Assembly: GCA_023434025.1 (NCBI GenBank)
Contig: JAEYTL010000008.1
Location: 124,001-188,000 of the forward strand
Length of the DNA stretch: 64,000 bases
Origin: Bacteroidota bacterium
GTDB taxonomy: Bacteria; Bacteroidota; Bacteroidia; Flavobacteriales; Flavobacteriaceae
Direction of reading: 5' to 3'
In this document: positions 44,226-53,674 of the stretch, piece after piece
Layout of the letters: each line of letters starts with the position of its first letter
How positions within the stretch are numbered: the stretch's first letter is position 1
Program-made: the position numbers and the translations under genes
The notes under the pieces: generated by a model
Seen by the model: only the letters and a program-made list of their open reading frames with translations
The model's database searches: none
Told to the model about the DNA's origin: nothing

Positions 44226-45044
44226 ATGTCAACCGCAAAAAAAGATTATAAACGTATCACAACCAAGTCGCTCTTTGATATGAAGGCAAATGGGGAAAAA
44301 ATATCAATGCTTACGGCTTACGATTTTACGATGGCAAAAATTGTGGATGCTGCCGGCATAGATGTTATTTTGGTCGGCGATTCGGCCAGTAATGTCATGG
44401 CAGGACATGAAACAACATTGCCGATTACATTAGATCAGATGATTTATCATGCCAGCAGCGTGGTACGGGCTTGTGAAAGGGCTCTGGTTGTCGTTGATTT
44501 ACCGTTCGGAACATACCAATCTGATCCCAAAGAAGCATTGCGTTCTGCCATCCGCATCATGAAAGAGAGCGGTGGTCATGCCGTTAAACTGGAAGGAGGA
44601 AGTGAAATTAAAGAATCGATTAAAAAAATATTGAATGCCGGAATTCCGGTGATGGGTCATTTAGGCTTAACCCCGCAATCTATTTATAAATTCGGAACCT
44701 ATACCGTCAGGGCTAAAGAAGAAGCCGAAGCCGAAAAGCTGGTAGAAGACGCTAAATTGCTGGAACGAATTGGTTGTTTTGCTTTGGTTTTAGAAAAGAT
44801 TCCGGCAAAACTGGCTCAGAAAGTAGCTGAGAGTATCTCAATTCCTGTGATCGGAATTGGTGCCGGAAGCGGTGTTGACGGACAAGTGCTGGTACTTCAT
44901 GACATAATTGGCATGACACATGAATTCAGCCCGCGTTTTCTGAGACGTTATATGAACCTCTACGAAGACATGACCAAAGCCATCGGACAATATGTTACCG
45001 ATGTAAAAGCACTGGACTTTCCAAATGCAAATGAACAGTATTAA
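44226..45044 (+). CDS. panB: 3-methyl-2-oxobutanoate hydroxymethyltransferase
   Basis: PanB transfers a hydroxymethyl group from methylene-tetrahydrofolate to ketoisovalerate, giving ketopantoate for pantothenate and CoA. The 272-residue TIM-barrel protein shows MLTAYDFTMAKIVDAAGIDVILVGDS with the Mg-binding Asp. VDLPFGTYQ, AVKLEGG, GIPVMGHLGLTPQS and VIGIGAGSGVDGQVLVLHD follow, with the catalytic Glu in LVLEKIP. It works upstream of coaBC, found at the left end of the window, though the genes are unlinked. The rluA-like gene follows after 39 bases. Confidence 0.96.
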   Translation: MSTAKKDYKRITTKSLFDMKANGEKISMLTAYDFTMAKIVDAAGIDVILVGDSASNVMAGHETTLPITLDQMIYHASSVVRACERALVVVDLPFGTYQSDPKEALRSAIRIMKESGGHAVKLEGGSEIKESIKKILNAGIPVMGHLGLTPQSIYKFGTYTVRAKEEAEAEKLVEDAKLLERIGCFALVLEKIPAKLAQKVAESISIPVIGIGAGSGVDGQVLVLHDIIGMTHEFSPRFLRRYMNLYEDMTKAIGQYVTDVKALDFPNANEQY

Positions 45045-45083
45045 TGTGACCATCAGTCAATATGCCAACGGGGCAGTTTGAGC

Positions 45084-45785
45084 ATGAAAATTATAACTAC
45101 AAAAGATAATTTACAGATTCTTCATGAAGACAATCATCTGATTGTAGTGAATAAACGTGTGGGCGACATCGCCCAAGGCGACAATTCAGGTGATAAGCCC
45201 CTACCCGATATCGTAAAAGAATACCTCAAAGAAAAATACAGTAAACCCGGTGACGTTTTTTTAGGTGTCGTACATCGGCTTGACAGACCCACAACAGGAA
45301 TTATTGTTTTTGCCAAAACGAGTAAAGCCTTGTCGCGAATGAATGATTTATTCAGTTCACGGGAAACACAAAAAACCTATTGGGCTGTGGTAAAAAACAA
45401 ACCGCCAAAAGAGGAAGATACCTTAGTTCACTTTATTAAAAGAAATCAGCAAAACAATACCTCCAAAGCTCATAAAAATGAAGTTCCGGATAGCAAAAGA
45501 GCGAGTTTGCATTACAAAATAATCGCTAGATCAGACAATTATTTTGCGTTGGAAATTGAACTACATACCGGAAGACACCACCAGATCCGTGCCCAGTTAC
45601 AAGCAATTGGCTGTTCTATCAAAGGTGATTTAAAATACGGTTTCGATCGAAGCAACCCCGATGGAGGCATCCATCTTCATGCCCGAAAATTAGCGTTTAT
45701 CCATCCGGTTTCAAAAGAACAGATTACAGTTGTGGCTCCTGCCCCTCAGGATGTGATCTGGAAATCAATGGAAACTAAAACATAA
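45084..45785 (+). CDS. RluA family pseudouridine synthase
   Basis: A 233-residue pseudouridine synthase of the RluA group. ATG 45084 is chosen over an upstream TTG. The catalytic motif HRLDRPTTGIIVFAKT contains the active-site Asp, and LEIELHTGRHHQIRAQL and HLHARKLAFIHP are the other family motifs. It lacks the N-terminal S4 RNA-binding domain of RluC and RluD and starts directly with LQILHEDNHLIVVNK, like RluA and TruC. It isomerises a uridine in rRNA or tRNA; the exact site cannot be told. It probably shares the panB transcript. Confidence 0.9.
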   Translation: MKIITTKDNLQILHEDNHLIVVNKRVGDIAQGDNSGDKPLPDIVKEYLKEKYSKPGDVFLGVVHRLDRPTTGIIVFAKTSKALSRMNDLFSSRETQKTYWAVVKNKPPKEEDTLVHFIKRNQQNNTSKAHKNEVPDSKRASLHYKIIARSDNYFALEIELHTGRHHQIRAQLQAIGCSIKGDLKYGFDRSNPDGGIHLHARKLAFIHPVSKEQITVVAPAPQDVIWKSMETKT

Positions 45786-45916
45786 AATTTTTCGTTTATT
45801 GCTTAATAAGCGGCATTCATTTTTTAATTTTTATATCAAAATAAAATCCCTATTTATAGGTATTGACTTTTTAATACAACGGTGTGAACTTTGAAAATCA
45901 ACTAAATTATTTAAAA

Positions 45917-47263
45917 ATGAAAAAAATAATCGTTTCTGTTTTTACCCTGACCGGCTTTTGCATCTTTGCCCAGGAACACTTTTCAGGTATTGGCACCTCT
46001 AAACGCATCGGAATCCTGAACGCAAATCTGAACCCCGCTGAATTGGCAAATTTATCCTCAAAAACTGATATAAACTTTTTTGCGGTCAGTGCGAACGTTG
46101 CCAATAATAAAATTGGTTTCAGTGATTTAACGGGTAATGAAGATCTCGAAGATTTAATTTTCAGAGGATCAGATGCCGTTAACATGCGTTTTGATGTGGA
46201 AATTGCTGGCCCCGGTATTGCTTTCAGGCAAGGAAACTGGGGGTTTGCCATTACGTCAAAAGCGTATGGGAAACTCAATTTAGTGGATGTAGATGTCAAT
46301 ATCGGTGATGCCATCGCTAATGAAGGGTTAAACTCACTGTTAAATTCAACCACACTGAACGGAAATTACAACCAGCGTTTAACAGGAACCTCTTATGGAG
46401 AAATCGGACTTTCCGTTGCCAGAAGCTTATGGGAAACAGACCAGTATAAGTTAAACGGAGGAGCAACATTCAAATTGCTGTTTCCCGGTTCTTATGCTAA
46501 CTTTGGAGCCGATCAGTTTGAAGGCACTATTACAACCGTTGGAGGAAATTCATTTTTAAGCAATGCCAATGCCAACTTAAACATTGCCTATTCCGGAAGT
46601 CTGGCAAATAATTTTTCGGAATTTGAAGATTATTCCGATTCTGTTTTTGGTAGTTTAAATGGGTTTGGGGTTGATCTGGGAGCCACCTTTACAATTAAAG
46701 ATGAAAATGACGGCTATAAATTAAACTCCGGTGTCTCCGTCCGGAATATCGGAAAAATGACCTTTAAAGACGATAATAATTCATCTACCAATTACACGCT
46801 GAGCATTCAGGGAAATGAAAGTTTGAACCTAAATCAGTTTGATGGTGTAGAGAGTTTACAGGAGGTTGAACGGATTCTGGTTGACAGTGGTTTTTTAACC
46901 GCAACCTCACAGAACCGTAATTTTAAAGTAAAGTTGCCTACCGTTATTAATGCTTATGCAGATTTAAGAATTATTCCGATCTTCTATGTTTCGCTTTTTC
47001 TGCAACAAAAATTATCGGATGATGCTGAAAATGATCAGGTAACCGCACAAAATATAGCCACTTTAACACCACGGTTATCATTTAAATCTTTTGAATTTTT
47101 TACGCCTTTATCGCAATCCGAAGTGGCCGGATTTAATGCCGGATTTGGTTTGAGGGCTTATGGGTTTTTTCTTGGTTCCGGCTCTGTGATTACCGCTTTG
47201 GTAAACGACAGCAAGCAAGCCGATTTTTATATTGGATATCGACTTGGATTAGGCAAAAATTAA
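45917..47263 (+). CDS. DUF5723 family exported protein, probable outer-membrane barrel
   Basis: A 448-residue protein with a signal peptide (about 1-19, ending CIFAQ) from ATG 45917; a longer frame upstream would bury it. The sequence has repeated amphipathic strands with Gly and aromatic residues (GIAFRQGNWGFAITSKAYG, VNIGDAIANEGLNSLL, KLNGGATFKLLFPGSYANFG). It ends in YIGYRLGLGKN, like Bacteroidota porin-like barrels of the DUF5723 family. Function is unknown. The 130-base gap before it has no clear terminator or -7 element. Confidence 0.8.
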   Translation: MKKIIVSVFTLTGFCIFAQEHFSGIGTSKRIGILNANLNPAELANLSSKTDINFFAVSANVANNKIGFSDLTGNEDLEDLIFRGSDAVNMRFDVEIAGPGIAFRQGNWGFAITSKAYGKLNLVDVDVNIGDAIANEGLNSLLNSTTLNGNYNQRLTGTSYGEIGLSVARSLWETDQYKLNGGATFKLLFPGSYANFGADQFEGTITTVGGNSFLSNANANLNIAYSGSLANNFSEFEDYSDSVFGSLNGFGVDLGATFTIKDENDGYKLNSGVSVRNIGKMTFKDDNNSSTNYTLSIQGNESLNLNQFDGVESLQEVERILVDSGFLTATSQNRNFKVKLPTVINAYADLRIIPIFYVSLFLQQKLSDDAENDQVTAQNIATLTPRLSFKSFEFFTPLSQSEVAGFNAGFGLRAYGFFLGSGSVITALVNDSKQADFYIGYRLGLGKN

Positions 47264-47273
47264 TTTTTCTCAT

Positions 47274-47281
47274 TATATTTG
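47274..47281 (+). promoter_or_regulatory. -7 promoter element for the aldehyde dehydrogenase gene
   Basis: TATATTTG matches TAnnTTTG exactly. It covers the TTG at 47279 that would otherwise extend the coding frame, favouring ATG 47306, 24 bases further on. Confidence 0.5.
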
Positions 47282-47305
47282 AATTCATTCCCAAACCAAT
47301 TTGAA

Positions 47306-48634
47306 ATGAGTTCAATTTCATCTGTTGCCAAACGAAAAGCATTGCTCAAAAAACTGCTCATTGCTATCAAAAAACATGAGTCAGCCATTAACGAAGCATT
47401 ATATAAAGATTTCAAGAAGCCGGCTTTTGAAACCTATCTGACGGAAACCAATTATGTTATTTCCGATTTAAAAAATACAATTTCAAATATCAACCGATGG
47501 TCTAAACCTAAACGGATTTGGCCATCGGTTTTAAATTTCCCTTCGTCCGACTTTATTTATGCTGAACCATATGGCAGGGTCTTGATTATCTCGCCGTGGA
47601 ATTATCCGTTTCAACTGGCTATGTGTCCGCTTATTGCTGCCATTGCCGCAGGAAATACAGTAGTTTTAAAACCTTCGGAATTAACATTTAATACCTCGCA
47701 AATCATCACAAAAATTGTAGAAGAAGTGTTTGATGTAAAAGAAGCCGTTGTGGTGCATGGCGGACCCGAATTCACTCAATCATTACTTGAAAAACGTTGG
47801 GATTATATCTTTTTTACCGGCAGTGTCTCCGTCGGAAAAATTGTAGCTCGGGCTGCGGCACAATATTTAACCCCTGTTACCCTGGAGTTGGGCGGAAAAA
47901 ATCCGTGTATTATTGATGAAGGTGCCAATCTGGAAATTGCCGTAAAACGAATCGTTTGGGGAAAATTCATCAATGCCGGACAAACCTGCATTGCTCCCGA
48001 TTATGTTCTGGTTCAGGCAAAAGAAAAATATAATTTTGTAACGTTACTCAAACAGGAGATTATACGTGCTTACGGAGAAAATCCGGAAGAATCGGCCGAT
48101 TTTGCCCGCATCATCAACACCAAAAACTGGCAACGATTACAAGCAATGATTGATCCGAAAAAAGTTATTTTCGGAGGAATTTCAAACGAAGATCATCGAT
48201 ACCTCAGTCCTACTCTGCTCGACGAACCTGATTTAAACAACGAAATCATGCGAGATGAAATCTTCGGTCCGGTTTTGCCGATCATTTCCTTTCATGATGA
48301 AAAGGATATTCAAAAAGTTATTTCAAACTACGAAAAACCACTATCGTTGTATGTATTTTCTGAAAATAAAGATTTTGCCGAAAAAATGATTACAGGTTAT
48401 TCTTTTGGTGGCGGATGCATAAACGATTGTATCATTCACTTTTCCAATAAGAGACTTCCTTTTGGCGGTGTTGGTCACAGTGGAATAGGTGCCTATCACG
48501 GGAAATTCGGATTCGATTCGTTTTCTCACAAAAAATCCATCGTAAAAAAACCAACCTGGGGCGATAACCCGCTTCGCTACGCACCGTATAAAAATAAATT
48601 GAAATACATCAAAAAATTACTATCTTGGCTTTAA
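47306..48634 (+). CDS. Aldehyde dehydrogenase family protein
   Basis: A 442-residue NAD(P)-dependent aldehyde dehydrogenase. It has ISPWNYPFQLAMCPLIAAIAAGN, KPSELT and the cofactor loop FFTGSVSVGKIVA. The general-base Glu lies in TLELGGKNPCI and the catalytic Cys in GKFINAGQTCIAPDYVL, and RDEIFGPVLPIISF follows. The short form with a hydrophobic, lysine-rich C-terminus (about 425-442) resembles the class 3/AlkH group that oxidises medium- or long-chain aldehydes. The N-terminus is slightly shorter than usual if ATG 47306 is right. It sits 11 bases before a membrane-protein gene. Confidence 0.9.
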   Translation: MSSISSVAKRKALLKKLLIAIKKHESAINEALYKDFKKPAFETYLTETNYVISDLKNTISNINRWSKPKRIWPSVLNFPSSDFIYAEPYGRVLIISPWNYPFQLAMCPLIAAIAAGNTVVLKPSELTFNTSQIITKIVEEVFDVKEAVVVHGGPEFTQSLLEKRWDYIFFTGSVSVGKIVARAAAQYLTPVTLELGGKNPCIIDEGANLEIAVKRIVWGKFINAGQTCIAPDYVLVQAKEKYNFVTLLKQEIIRAYGENPEESADFARIINTKNWQRLQAMIDPKKVIFGGISNEDHRYLSPTLLDEPDLNNEIMRDEIFGPVLPIISFHDEKDIQKVISNYEKPLSLYVFSENKDFAEKMITGYSFGGGCINDCIIHFSNKRLPFGGVGHSGIGAYHGKFGFDSFSHKKSIVKKPTWGDNPLRYAPYKNKLKYIKKLLSWL

Positions 48635-48645
48635 ACTAAATTATT

Positions 48646-49440
48646 ATGGAAAACAACTTTACAAAAAAAATCAACCAGGTAACTCAACAAGGATACTATA
48701 TAGATTTTGGTACTATCCTGGATAAATCATTTGAAAATTACAAAAAGATAGCCCTGAACGGCGGTTTGGCCTTTTTACTGATTTCCATAGCCGGATTTGG
48801 CTTTTTCTTTGCTATTGCAGCAATTGCTTTTGGAACCGGCGACATTATGGAAACAATGACCGATTTCAACCCGCTTGATTTTTCCGTAATCGGCATACTG
48901 GTCTATTTTTTGATTATGGTTTTTTTTGCGGGTATCACCGCTCCAATCGGGGCTGGCTTCTTAAAAATGGCTCATAAGGCTCAAACCGATAAACCTTTCT
49001 CTATAGGAACTATCTTTGATTATTACAAAACAGCTTATTTTAAAGAATTATTTATTGCCGCTTCATTAATTTCAATTGTTAATTTTGCTTTTATGACCGG
49101 ACTCGAAATTTTGGAGCATCCGTTTATCGGCAATCTTATCACCTATATCATTGCTTTTTTTACCTTATTAACCATTCCTTTAATCGTTTTTGGTCAGCTG
49201 ACAGCTTTAGATGCCATCTCCGTCAGCATCAAACTTGTAGTAAAACAACCTCTTGTTTTATTGGGTCTGGCAATCGTTAGTATTATCTTTGTCTGCCTGG
49301 GCATTATCGGATTGTGTATCGGTATATTCTTTACGCTTCCTTTTTGGTATTCGTTTGTCTATACTACATACAACTCCATTTTACCAATTGAAGGTATAAG
49401 CGAAATAGACGAAATCGGAAAAGCTGAAGCAGAAGCATAA
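48646..49440 (+). CDS. Multi-pass membrane protein of unknown function
   Basis: A 264-residue protein with about six hydrophobic helices (roughly 38-62, 82-106, 128-150, 158-182, 200-225, 228-250). The N-terminus YYIDFGTILDKSFENYKKIALNGG resembles proteins with a glycerophosphodiester phosphodiesterase-type membrane domain or DUF975-like proteins, but I cannot assign it. The helices are separated by short loops, with APIGAGFLKMAHKAQTDKPFSIGTIFDYY in the centre. It begins 11 bases after the aldehyde dehydrogenase gene and ends before a bidirectional terminator, so they likely share a transcript. Confidence 0.72.
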   Translation: MENNFTKKINQVTQQGYYIDFGTILDKSFENYKKIALNGGLAFLLISIAGFGFFFAIAAIAFGTGDIMETMTDFNPLDFSVIGILVYFLIMVFFAGITAPIGAGFLKMAHKAQTDKPFSIGTIFDYYKTAYFKELFIAASLISIVNFAFMTGLEILEHPFIGNLITYIIAFFTLLTIPLIVFGQLTALDAISVSIKLVVKQPLVLLGLAIVSIIFVCLGIIGLCIGIFFTLPFWYSFVYTTYNSILPIEGISEIDEIGKAEAEA

Positions 49441-49453
49441 ACGGATAAAAATA

Positions 49454-49483
49454 AAAAAACTCCAAATTTCTTTGGAGTTTTTT
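49454..49483. terminator. Bidirectional Rho-independent terminator
   Basis: A 13-bp perfect stem (AAAAAACTCCAAA with TTTGGAGTTTTTT) with a TTTC loop lies between convergent genes. T-runs exist on both strands. Confidence 0.88.
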
Positions 49484-49500
49484 GCTTTTATTCAAACTGA

Positions 49501-50598
49501 TTAATTGACAATGACCTTTTTGGTAACCGACTGATTGTCTGAGGTAATTTTTAAGAAATAAAACCCTGAAGGTAAATTCTCAATGGTATAAGTGTTGTGC
49601 TGCTGCATCGGTTTTTGAATTTGTTGCAACAACTGCCCGTTCAGGGTGATCAGTTGAATTTCATCCAAAACAGCATCCGATTCGATATGAATCCGGTTAG
49701 AATCAGAAGGATTTGGATAAACCGTTAAATTAAACACTGTTGCTGTTGCCGGAACAGCAAGTGAATTACCCCAGATGACCTGCACCCACTGCGGGTTATC
49801 AATAAACGGGTTTCGGTTATTCTGGTATTGATAAATCTGATTATTCCGGTCTATTTCTTTTTGAGAAACCGGATCATTAATATGCCATGAATAAAGAATG
49901 GCTAAAAAAGGATCGGCTATCACTTTGTTGGAACTCCCGTCAAACATAGCATAGGAAGACCAGTTTGAAACTAAGTTTTCATACCGGGTTACAAAATAAA
50001 AATGAATTCTGGCAATATCGCCTTTAAATTCATCAATCGGTTCAAAAACCACTCCGGTATATCCTGTGGCTATTCCTGTGTTACTATTATTCCCTGCTTT
50101 TGACCCGTTTAACGTAGGATTTGAAATGCCGGATTGAGAAATTAAATTTGACCCTACAATGCCGAAAGGGTAATTCCCTCTAAAACCGTTCACCCGGCCA
50201 TCAGTAGGCAACAAATGGTGAGCATCGCCACGCATAGGGGTATTGGAACTGAAAACAGACTGCGGAATCACATGTTCTTTATTATAACAATCACCTTCTC
50301 CACTGTAATTTCCACAGGCATTTGATACAAAAAAATTATACGGATCAGGGCCGTTTGGATTTTCAGAGTAAACATCTAAAATGGTATTATCATTCTCATA
50401 ATACACATCCATATCAGCAAGCGGAAAAAAATTATCAATAGCATTATAACCCCGATCATTGTGATCCTTGATAATATTATAAAGTTGTGTTTTTAGTGTG
50501 TAACCTGTTCCGGTTGCTGAGTTATAATAACCTGCCGGCGGTTGTGCAAATGCAACTATGGTTGAAAAAATAAATAAAAGTGTACTTTTTAATTTCAT
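49501..50598 (-). CDS. Endonuclease I family nuclease with T9SS C-terminal sorting domain
   Basis: A 365-residue secreted nuclease. A signal peptide (about 1-18, ending AFAQ) precedes an endonuclease I domain (about 30-270) with the active-site NKEHVIPQSVF, DAHHLLPTDGRVNGFRGNYPFG and a cysteine pair near ACGNYSGEGDCYN. The last 75 residues are a type A T9SS sorting domain: LTVYPNPSDSN, LNGQLLQQI, ENLPSGFYFLKI and a basic VTKKVIVN end. It is therefore exported through the same machinery that supports gliding. It probably scavenges nucleotides or phosphate from extracellular DNA. It starts 6 bases after rsmB. Confidence 0.93.
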   Translation of the reverse strand: MKLKSTLLFIFSTIVAFAQPPAGYYNSATGTGYTLKTQLYNIIKDHNDRGYNAIDNFFPLADMDVYYENDNTILDVYSENPNGPDPYNFFVSNACGNYSGEGDCYNKEHVIPQSVFSSNTPMRGDAHHLLPTDGRVNGFRGNYPFGIVGSNLISQSGISNPTLNGSKAGNNSNTGIATGYTGVVFEPIDEFKGDIARIHFYFVTRYENLVSNWSSYAMFDGSSNKVIADPFLAILYSWHINDPVSQKEIDRNNQIYQYQNNRNPFIDNPQWVQVIWGNSLAVPATATVFNLTVYPNPSDSNRIHIESDAVLDEIQLITLNGQLLQQIQKPMQQHNTYTIENLPSGFYFLKITSDNQSVTKKVIVN

Positions 50599-50604
50599 GA
50601 TAAA

Positions 50605-51819
50605 TTATGATTTTCGTTCCAGCAAGGCCATATAAAACCCGTCAAAACCTGATTCTGAGGCTAAAATTTTATGTTCTTTTACAAAGGTAAAGTTTTTTCC
50701 GTTTTCGGTAGTTAAGAAATGCTTAACCTGTTCCTGATTTTCAGAAGGTAAAACAGAGCAAGTAGCATAAACTAACTTGCCGCCCGGCTTTACAATTCTG
50801 GAATAGCTTTCCAAGACTTCAGCTTGTACTTTGCGGATATTATCAATAAATTCCGGTTGCAGTTTCCATTTACTGTCCGGATTTCTCTTTAAAACACCTA
50901 AACCGCTACAAGGGGCATCAATAAGTACTCTGTCTGCCTTTTCGTATAATTTTTTAATCACTTTCGTGGAATCAATGATGCGGTATTCAATGTTAAAAGC
51001 ACCATTTCGTTTGGCACGAAGTTTCAATTGTTTCAATTTACTTTCGTATAAATCCATTGCGATCAACTGCCCTTTGTTTTGCATCAACGAAGCCATGTGC
51101 AAGGTTTTTCCTCCGGCACCGGCACAGGTATCTACCACACGCATTCCGGGTTGCACATCTAAAAAGATAGCGACCAATTGCGAGCTGGCATCCTGCACTT
51201 CAAATAAACCTTCTTTGAATGCATCGGTCAGGAAAACATTTGCTCTTTCTTTCAAAACCAATGCATCAGGTTGTTCTTTCAGAAATTCGGTTGCAATGTC
51301 TAAATCCATTAAAATGGCACGTAATTTTTCTTTGGTGGTTTTTAACGTATTGACACGTAAAATCACTCGGGCTTGTTCATTTTGAGCGGCAATTTCTTTC
51401 GTCCAAAGTTCTTCACCTAATTCTTTAACTCCCAATTCATCCATCCAGTCCGGAATGGATTCACGGTATTTTCTGGTCTTAGACAATTCGTCAAAACGAC
51501 CTTTGATTTTGCGTTGAGGCGTTCCTTCCAATTGTCGCCAGTCCGGAATAGGGTATCCTCTCAAAACAGCCCAAACGGCAAACATCCGCCATAAATCATC
51601 GCGATCGTACGGTTCTTTTACTTCCGCAATTTCGGCATATAATCGTTTCCAGCGTACAATTTCATATATGGTTTCGGCCACAAACTTTCTGTCGGAACTC
51701 CCCCAACGTTTGTCCTTTTTTAAAGCTCTGGCTACAACTTTATCGGCATACTCGCCTTCGTTGAAAATAGCATTCAACGAATCGATAGTAGTATAAACTA
51801 AGTTTCTGTGTAATCTCAT
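50605..51819 (-). CDS. RsmB/NOP family rRNA cytosine-C5 methyltransferase
   Basis: A 404-residue SAM-dependent RNA m5C methyltransferase. It has an N-terminal NusB-like/PUA-like region, then the SAM-binding VVDTCAGAGGKTLHMASLM. The catalytic cysteine pair lies in IDAPCSGLGVLKRNPDSKW (PC) and ATCSVLPSENQEQV (TC). The family modifies 16S rRNA C967 (RsmB) or related sites, and the precise position is not known here. A perfect -7 element lies about 18 bases upstream. The nuclease gene downstream is likely co-transcribed. Confidence 0.92.
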   Translation of the reverse strand: MRLHRNLVYTTIDSLNAIFNEGEYADKVVARALKKDKRWGSSDRKFVAETIYEIVRWKRLYAEIAEVKEPYDRDDLWRMFAVWAVLRGYPIPDWRQLEGTPQRKIKGRFDELSKTRKYRESIPDWMDELGVKELGEELWTKEIAAQNEQARVILRVNTLKTTKEKLRAILMDLDIATEFLKEQPDALVLKERANVFLTDAFKEGLFEVQDASSQLVAIFLDVQPGMRVVDTCAGAGGKTLHMASLMQNKGQLIAMDLYESKLKQLKLRAKRNGAFNIEYRIIDSTKVIKKLYEKADRVLIDAPCSGLGVLKRNPDSKWKLQPEFIDNIRKVQAEVLESYSRIVKPGGKLVYATCSVLPSENQEQVKHFLTTENGKNFTFVKEHKILASESGFDGFYMALLERKS

Positions 51820-51836
51820 TTCAATAAAATAGCCTG

Positions 51837-51844
51837 CAAAGGTA
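51837..51844 (-). promoter_or_regulatory. -7 promoter element for the rsmB-like gene
   Basis: The minus strand reads TACCTTTG, an exact TAnnTTTG match, 18 bases before the start codon. No -33 TTG is seen. Confidence 0.5.
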
Positions 51845-51880
51845 GTATTAATTATCAGTCTGCTGGAAATTAATCGTTAA

Positions 51881-51918
51881 AAAATTAAAACCCAACAGAA
51901 AAAATCCAGTTGGGTTTT
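51881..51918 (-). terminator. Rho-independent terminator after pckA
   Basis: AAAACCCAAC pairs perfectly with GTTGGGTTTT (887-896 with 909-918), followed on the minus strand by TTTTAATTTTTT. It separates pckA from the rsmB-like gene. Confidence 0.85.
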
Positions 51919-51951
51919 AAGAAAAACAAGAGTAGGTATTATTGGTTAGTA

Positions 51952-53571
51952 TCAGACCAACACATTTTCTAAAGTAGGTCCGGCATAAACCAGTTTTTTA
52001 CCTTCTTCCGTGTTCGTATATTGTTCAAAGTTCTTTATGTATTGAGCTGCCAGACTCTTCGCTTTCACTTCCCATTCTTCCTCTGTTTTATAAGTAGTTC
52101 TCGGATCAAGAATACCTTTGTCAACAGAAGGCAGTGAAATTGGAATCGTCAAATTCAGGAACGGAATATGTCTGGTTTCCATCTGATCTATTTCTCCACT
52201 AATAATAGCATCGATGATCGCACGTGTATTTTTCAATGAAATCCGTTTTCCGGTTCCGTTCCATCCGGTATTGACCAAATAAGCTTTTGCTCCGTGTTCT
52301 TTCATTTTGCCAATCAGGGTTTTAGAATACATTGTTGGATGCAAGGTCAAAAAAGCCTCTCCAAAAGCAGGAGAGAAAGACGGCTGAGGTTCGGTAATGC
52401 CTCTTTCGGTTCCGGCTAATTTGGATGTATAACCGCATAAAAAATGATATTGAGCCTGATCGTCATCTAAAATCGAAACCGGAGGCAACACCCCAAATGC
52501 ATCGGCAGACAGATAAATGATTTTCTTAGCATGACCGGCTTTGGATGGCAACACAATTTTGTTAATATGATAAATCGGATAAGAGACCCTGGAATTTTCA
52601 GTGATGGAACAATCGTGATAATCTACTTCTCCGTATTCATTCACCACTACATTTTCCAGTAAAGCATCCCGTTTGATCGCCCGCCAGATATCGGGTTCGT
52701 TTTCTTCGCTTAAGTCAATGACTTTGGCATAACAGCCTCCCTCATAATTAAACACACCTTTATCATCCCAGCCGTGTTCATCGTCACCGATTAAATAACG
52801 TTTCGGATCGGCAGATAACGTAGTTTTTCCGGTTCCGGACAATCCGAAAAACAAGGCCACATCACCTTGTTCGCCTACATTGGCTGAGCAGTGCATAGAA
52901 GCTATTCCTTTTAGTGGAAGGTAATAATTCATCATGGCAAACATTCCTTTTTTCATTTCACCGCCATACCAGGTACCGCCAATGATCTGAATTCTTTCGG
53001 TTAAGTTGAAAACAATAAAGTTTTCAGAATTTAACCCGTGGGCTTTCCAGTTCGGATTGGTTGTTTTGGAACCGTTCATCACAATAAAATCAGGCTCACC
53101 AAAATTTTCCAGTTCATAAACCGACGGTCTGATAAACATATTGGTTACAAAATGAGCCTGCCAGGCCACTTCCATTACAAAACGGACTTTCAACCGGGTA
53201 TCCGGATTGGTACCGCAAAACGCATCTACTACATATAGTTTTTTTGAAGTAGAAAGTTGTCTTAACACCAATGCTTTCAATTCGCCCCAAACCGCTTGGG
53301 TGGTAGGAAAATTGACTTTATCATCCCAGTAAATAGTCTCTTTCGTGATGTCGTCTTTTACGATATACCTATCCTTTGGAGAGCGACCGGTAAAAACTCC
53401 GGTTTTCACCGCCACTGCCCCCGTATCGGTTAACGCTCCTTTTTCAAACCCTTTTCGCAGAGGAGTCGTTTCTGCCTGAAACAACTCTTCATAAGAAGGA
53501 TTGTAAACTACTTCATGATAGCCGGTGATTCCCAAATCGTGAAGCTCCTGAATGATTTTAATGTTTTTCAT
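51952..53571 (-). CDS. pckA: Phosphoenolpyruvate carboxykinase (ATP)
   Basis: PckA converts oxaloacetate and ATP to phosphoenolpyruvate and CO2, the entry step of gluconeogenesis. The 539-residue protein starts at ATG 53571; the extension to 53616 reads through leader sequence. It shows GRSPKDRYIV, the kinase-1a P-loop in FFGLSGTGKTTLSADP, the metal-binding LIGDDEHGWDDKGVFNYEGGCYAK and the nucleotide site NTGWNGTGKRISLKNTRAII. It is monocistronic, with a terminator downstream. A LacI-type palindrome at 53675-53686, about 105 bases upstream, could be an operator. Confidence 0.97.
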   Translation of the reverse strand: MKNIKIIQELHDLGITGYHEVVYNPSYEELFQAETTPLRKGFEKGALTDTGAVAVKTGVFTGRSPKDRYIVKDDITKETIYWDDKVNFPTTQAVWGELKALVLRQLSTSKKLYVVDAFCGTNPDTRLKVRFVMEVAWQAHFVTNMFIRPSVYELENFGEPDFIVMNGSKTTNPNWKAHGLNSENFIVFNLTERIQIIGGTWYGGEMKKGMFAMMNYYLPLKGIASMHCSANVGEQGDVALFFGLSGTGKTTLSADPKRYLIGDDEHGWDDKGVFNYEGGCYAKVIDLSEENEPDIWRAIKRDALLENVVVNEYGEVDYHDCSITENSRVSYPIYHINKIVLPSKAGHAKKIIYLSADAFGVLPPVSILDDDQAQYHFLCGYTSKLAGTERGITEPQPSFSPAFGEAFLTLHPTMYSKTLIGKMKEHGAKAYLVNTGWNGTGKRISLKNTRAIIDAIISGEIDQMETRHIPFLNLTIPISLPSVDKGILDPRTTYKTEEEWEVKAKSLAAQYIKNFEQYTNTEEGKKLVYAGPTLENVLV

Positions 53572-53674
53572 GCTATAAGTATTTTTAAGATAATGGTTTT
53601 GTTTTTCCTGAATCAAATTTCCGATTTAACCATTACAATAAAGCTGATAAATATCATTCCTGACAGAAACCTGC

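Noticed and set aside
50831..51385. A 184-codon open frame on the plus strand
   Set aside because: It lies wholly antisense to the RNA methyltransferase gene with intact catalytic cysteines, and its translation shows no family features.
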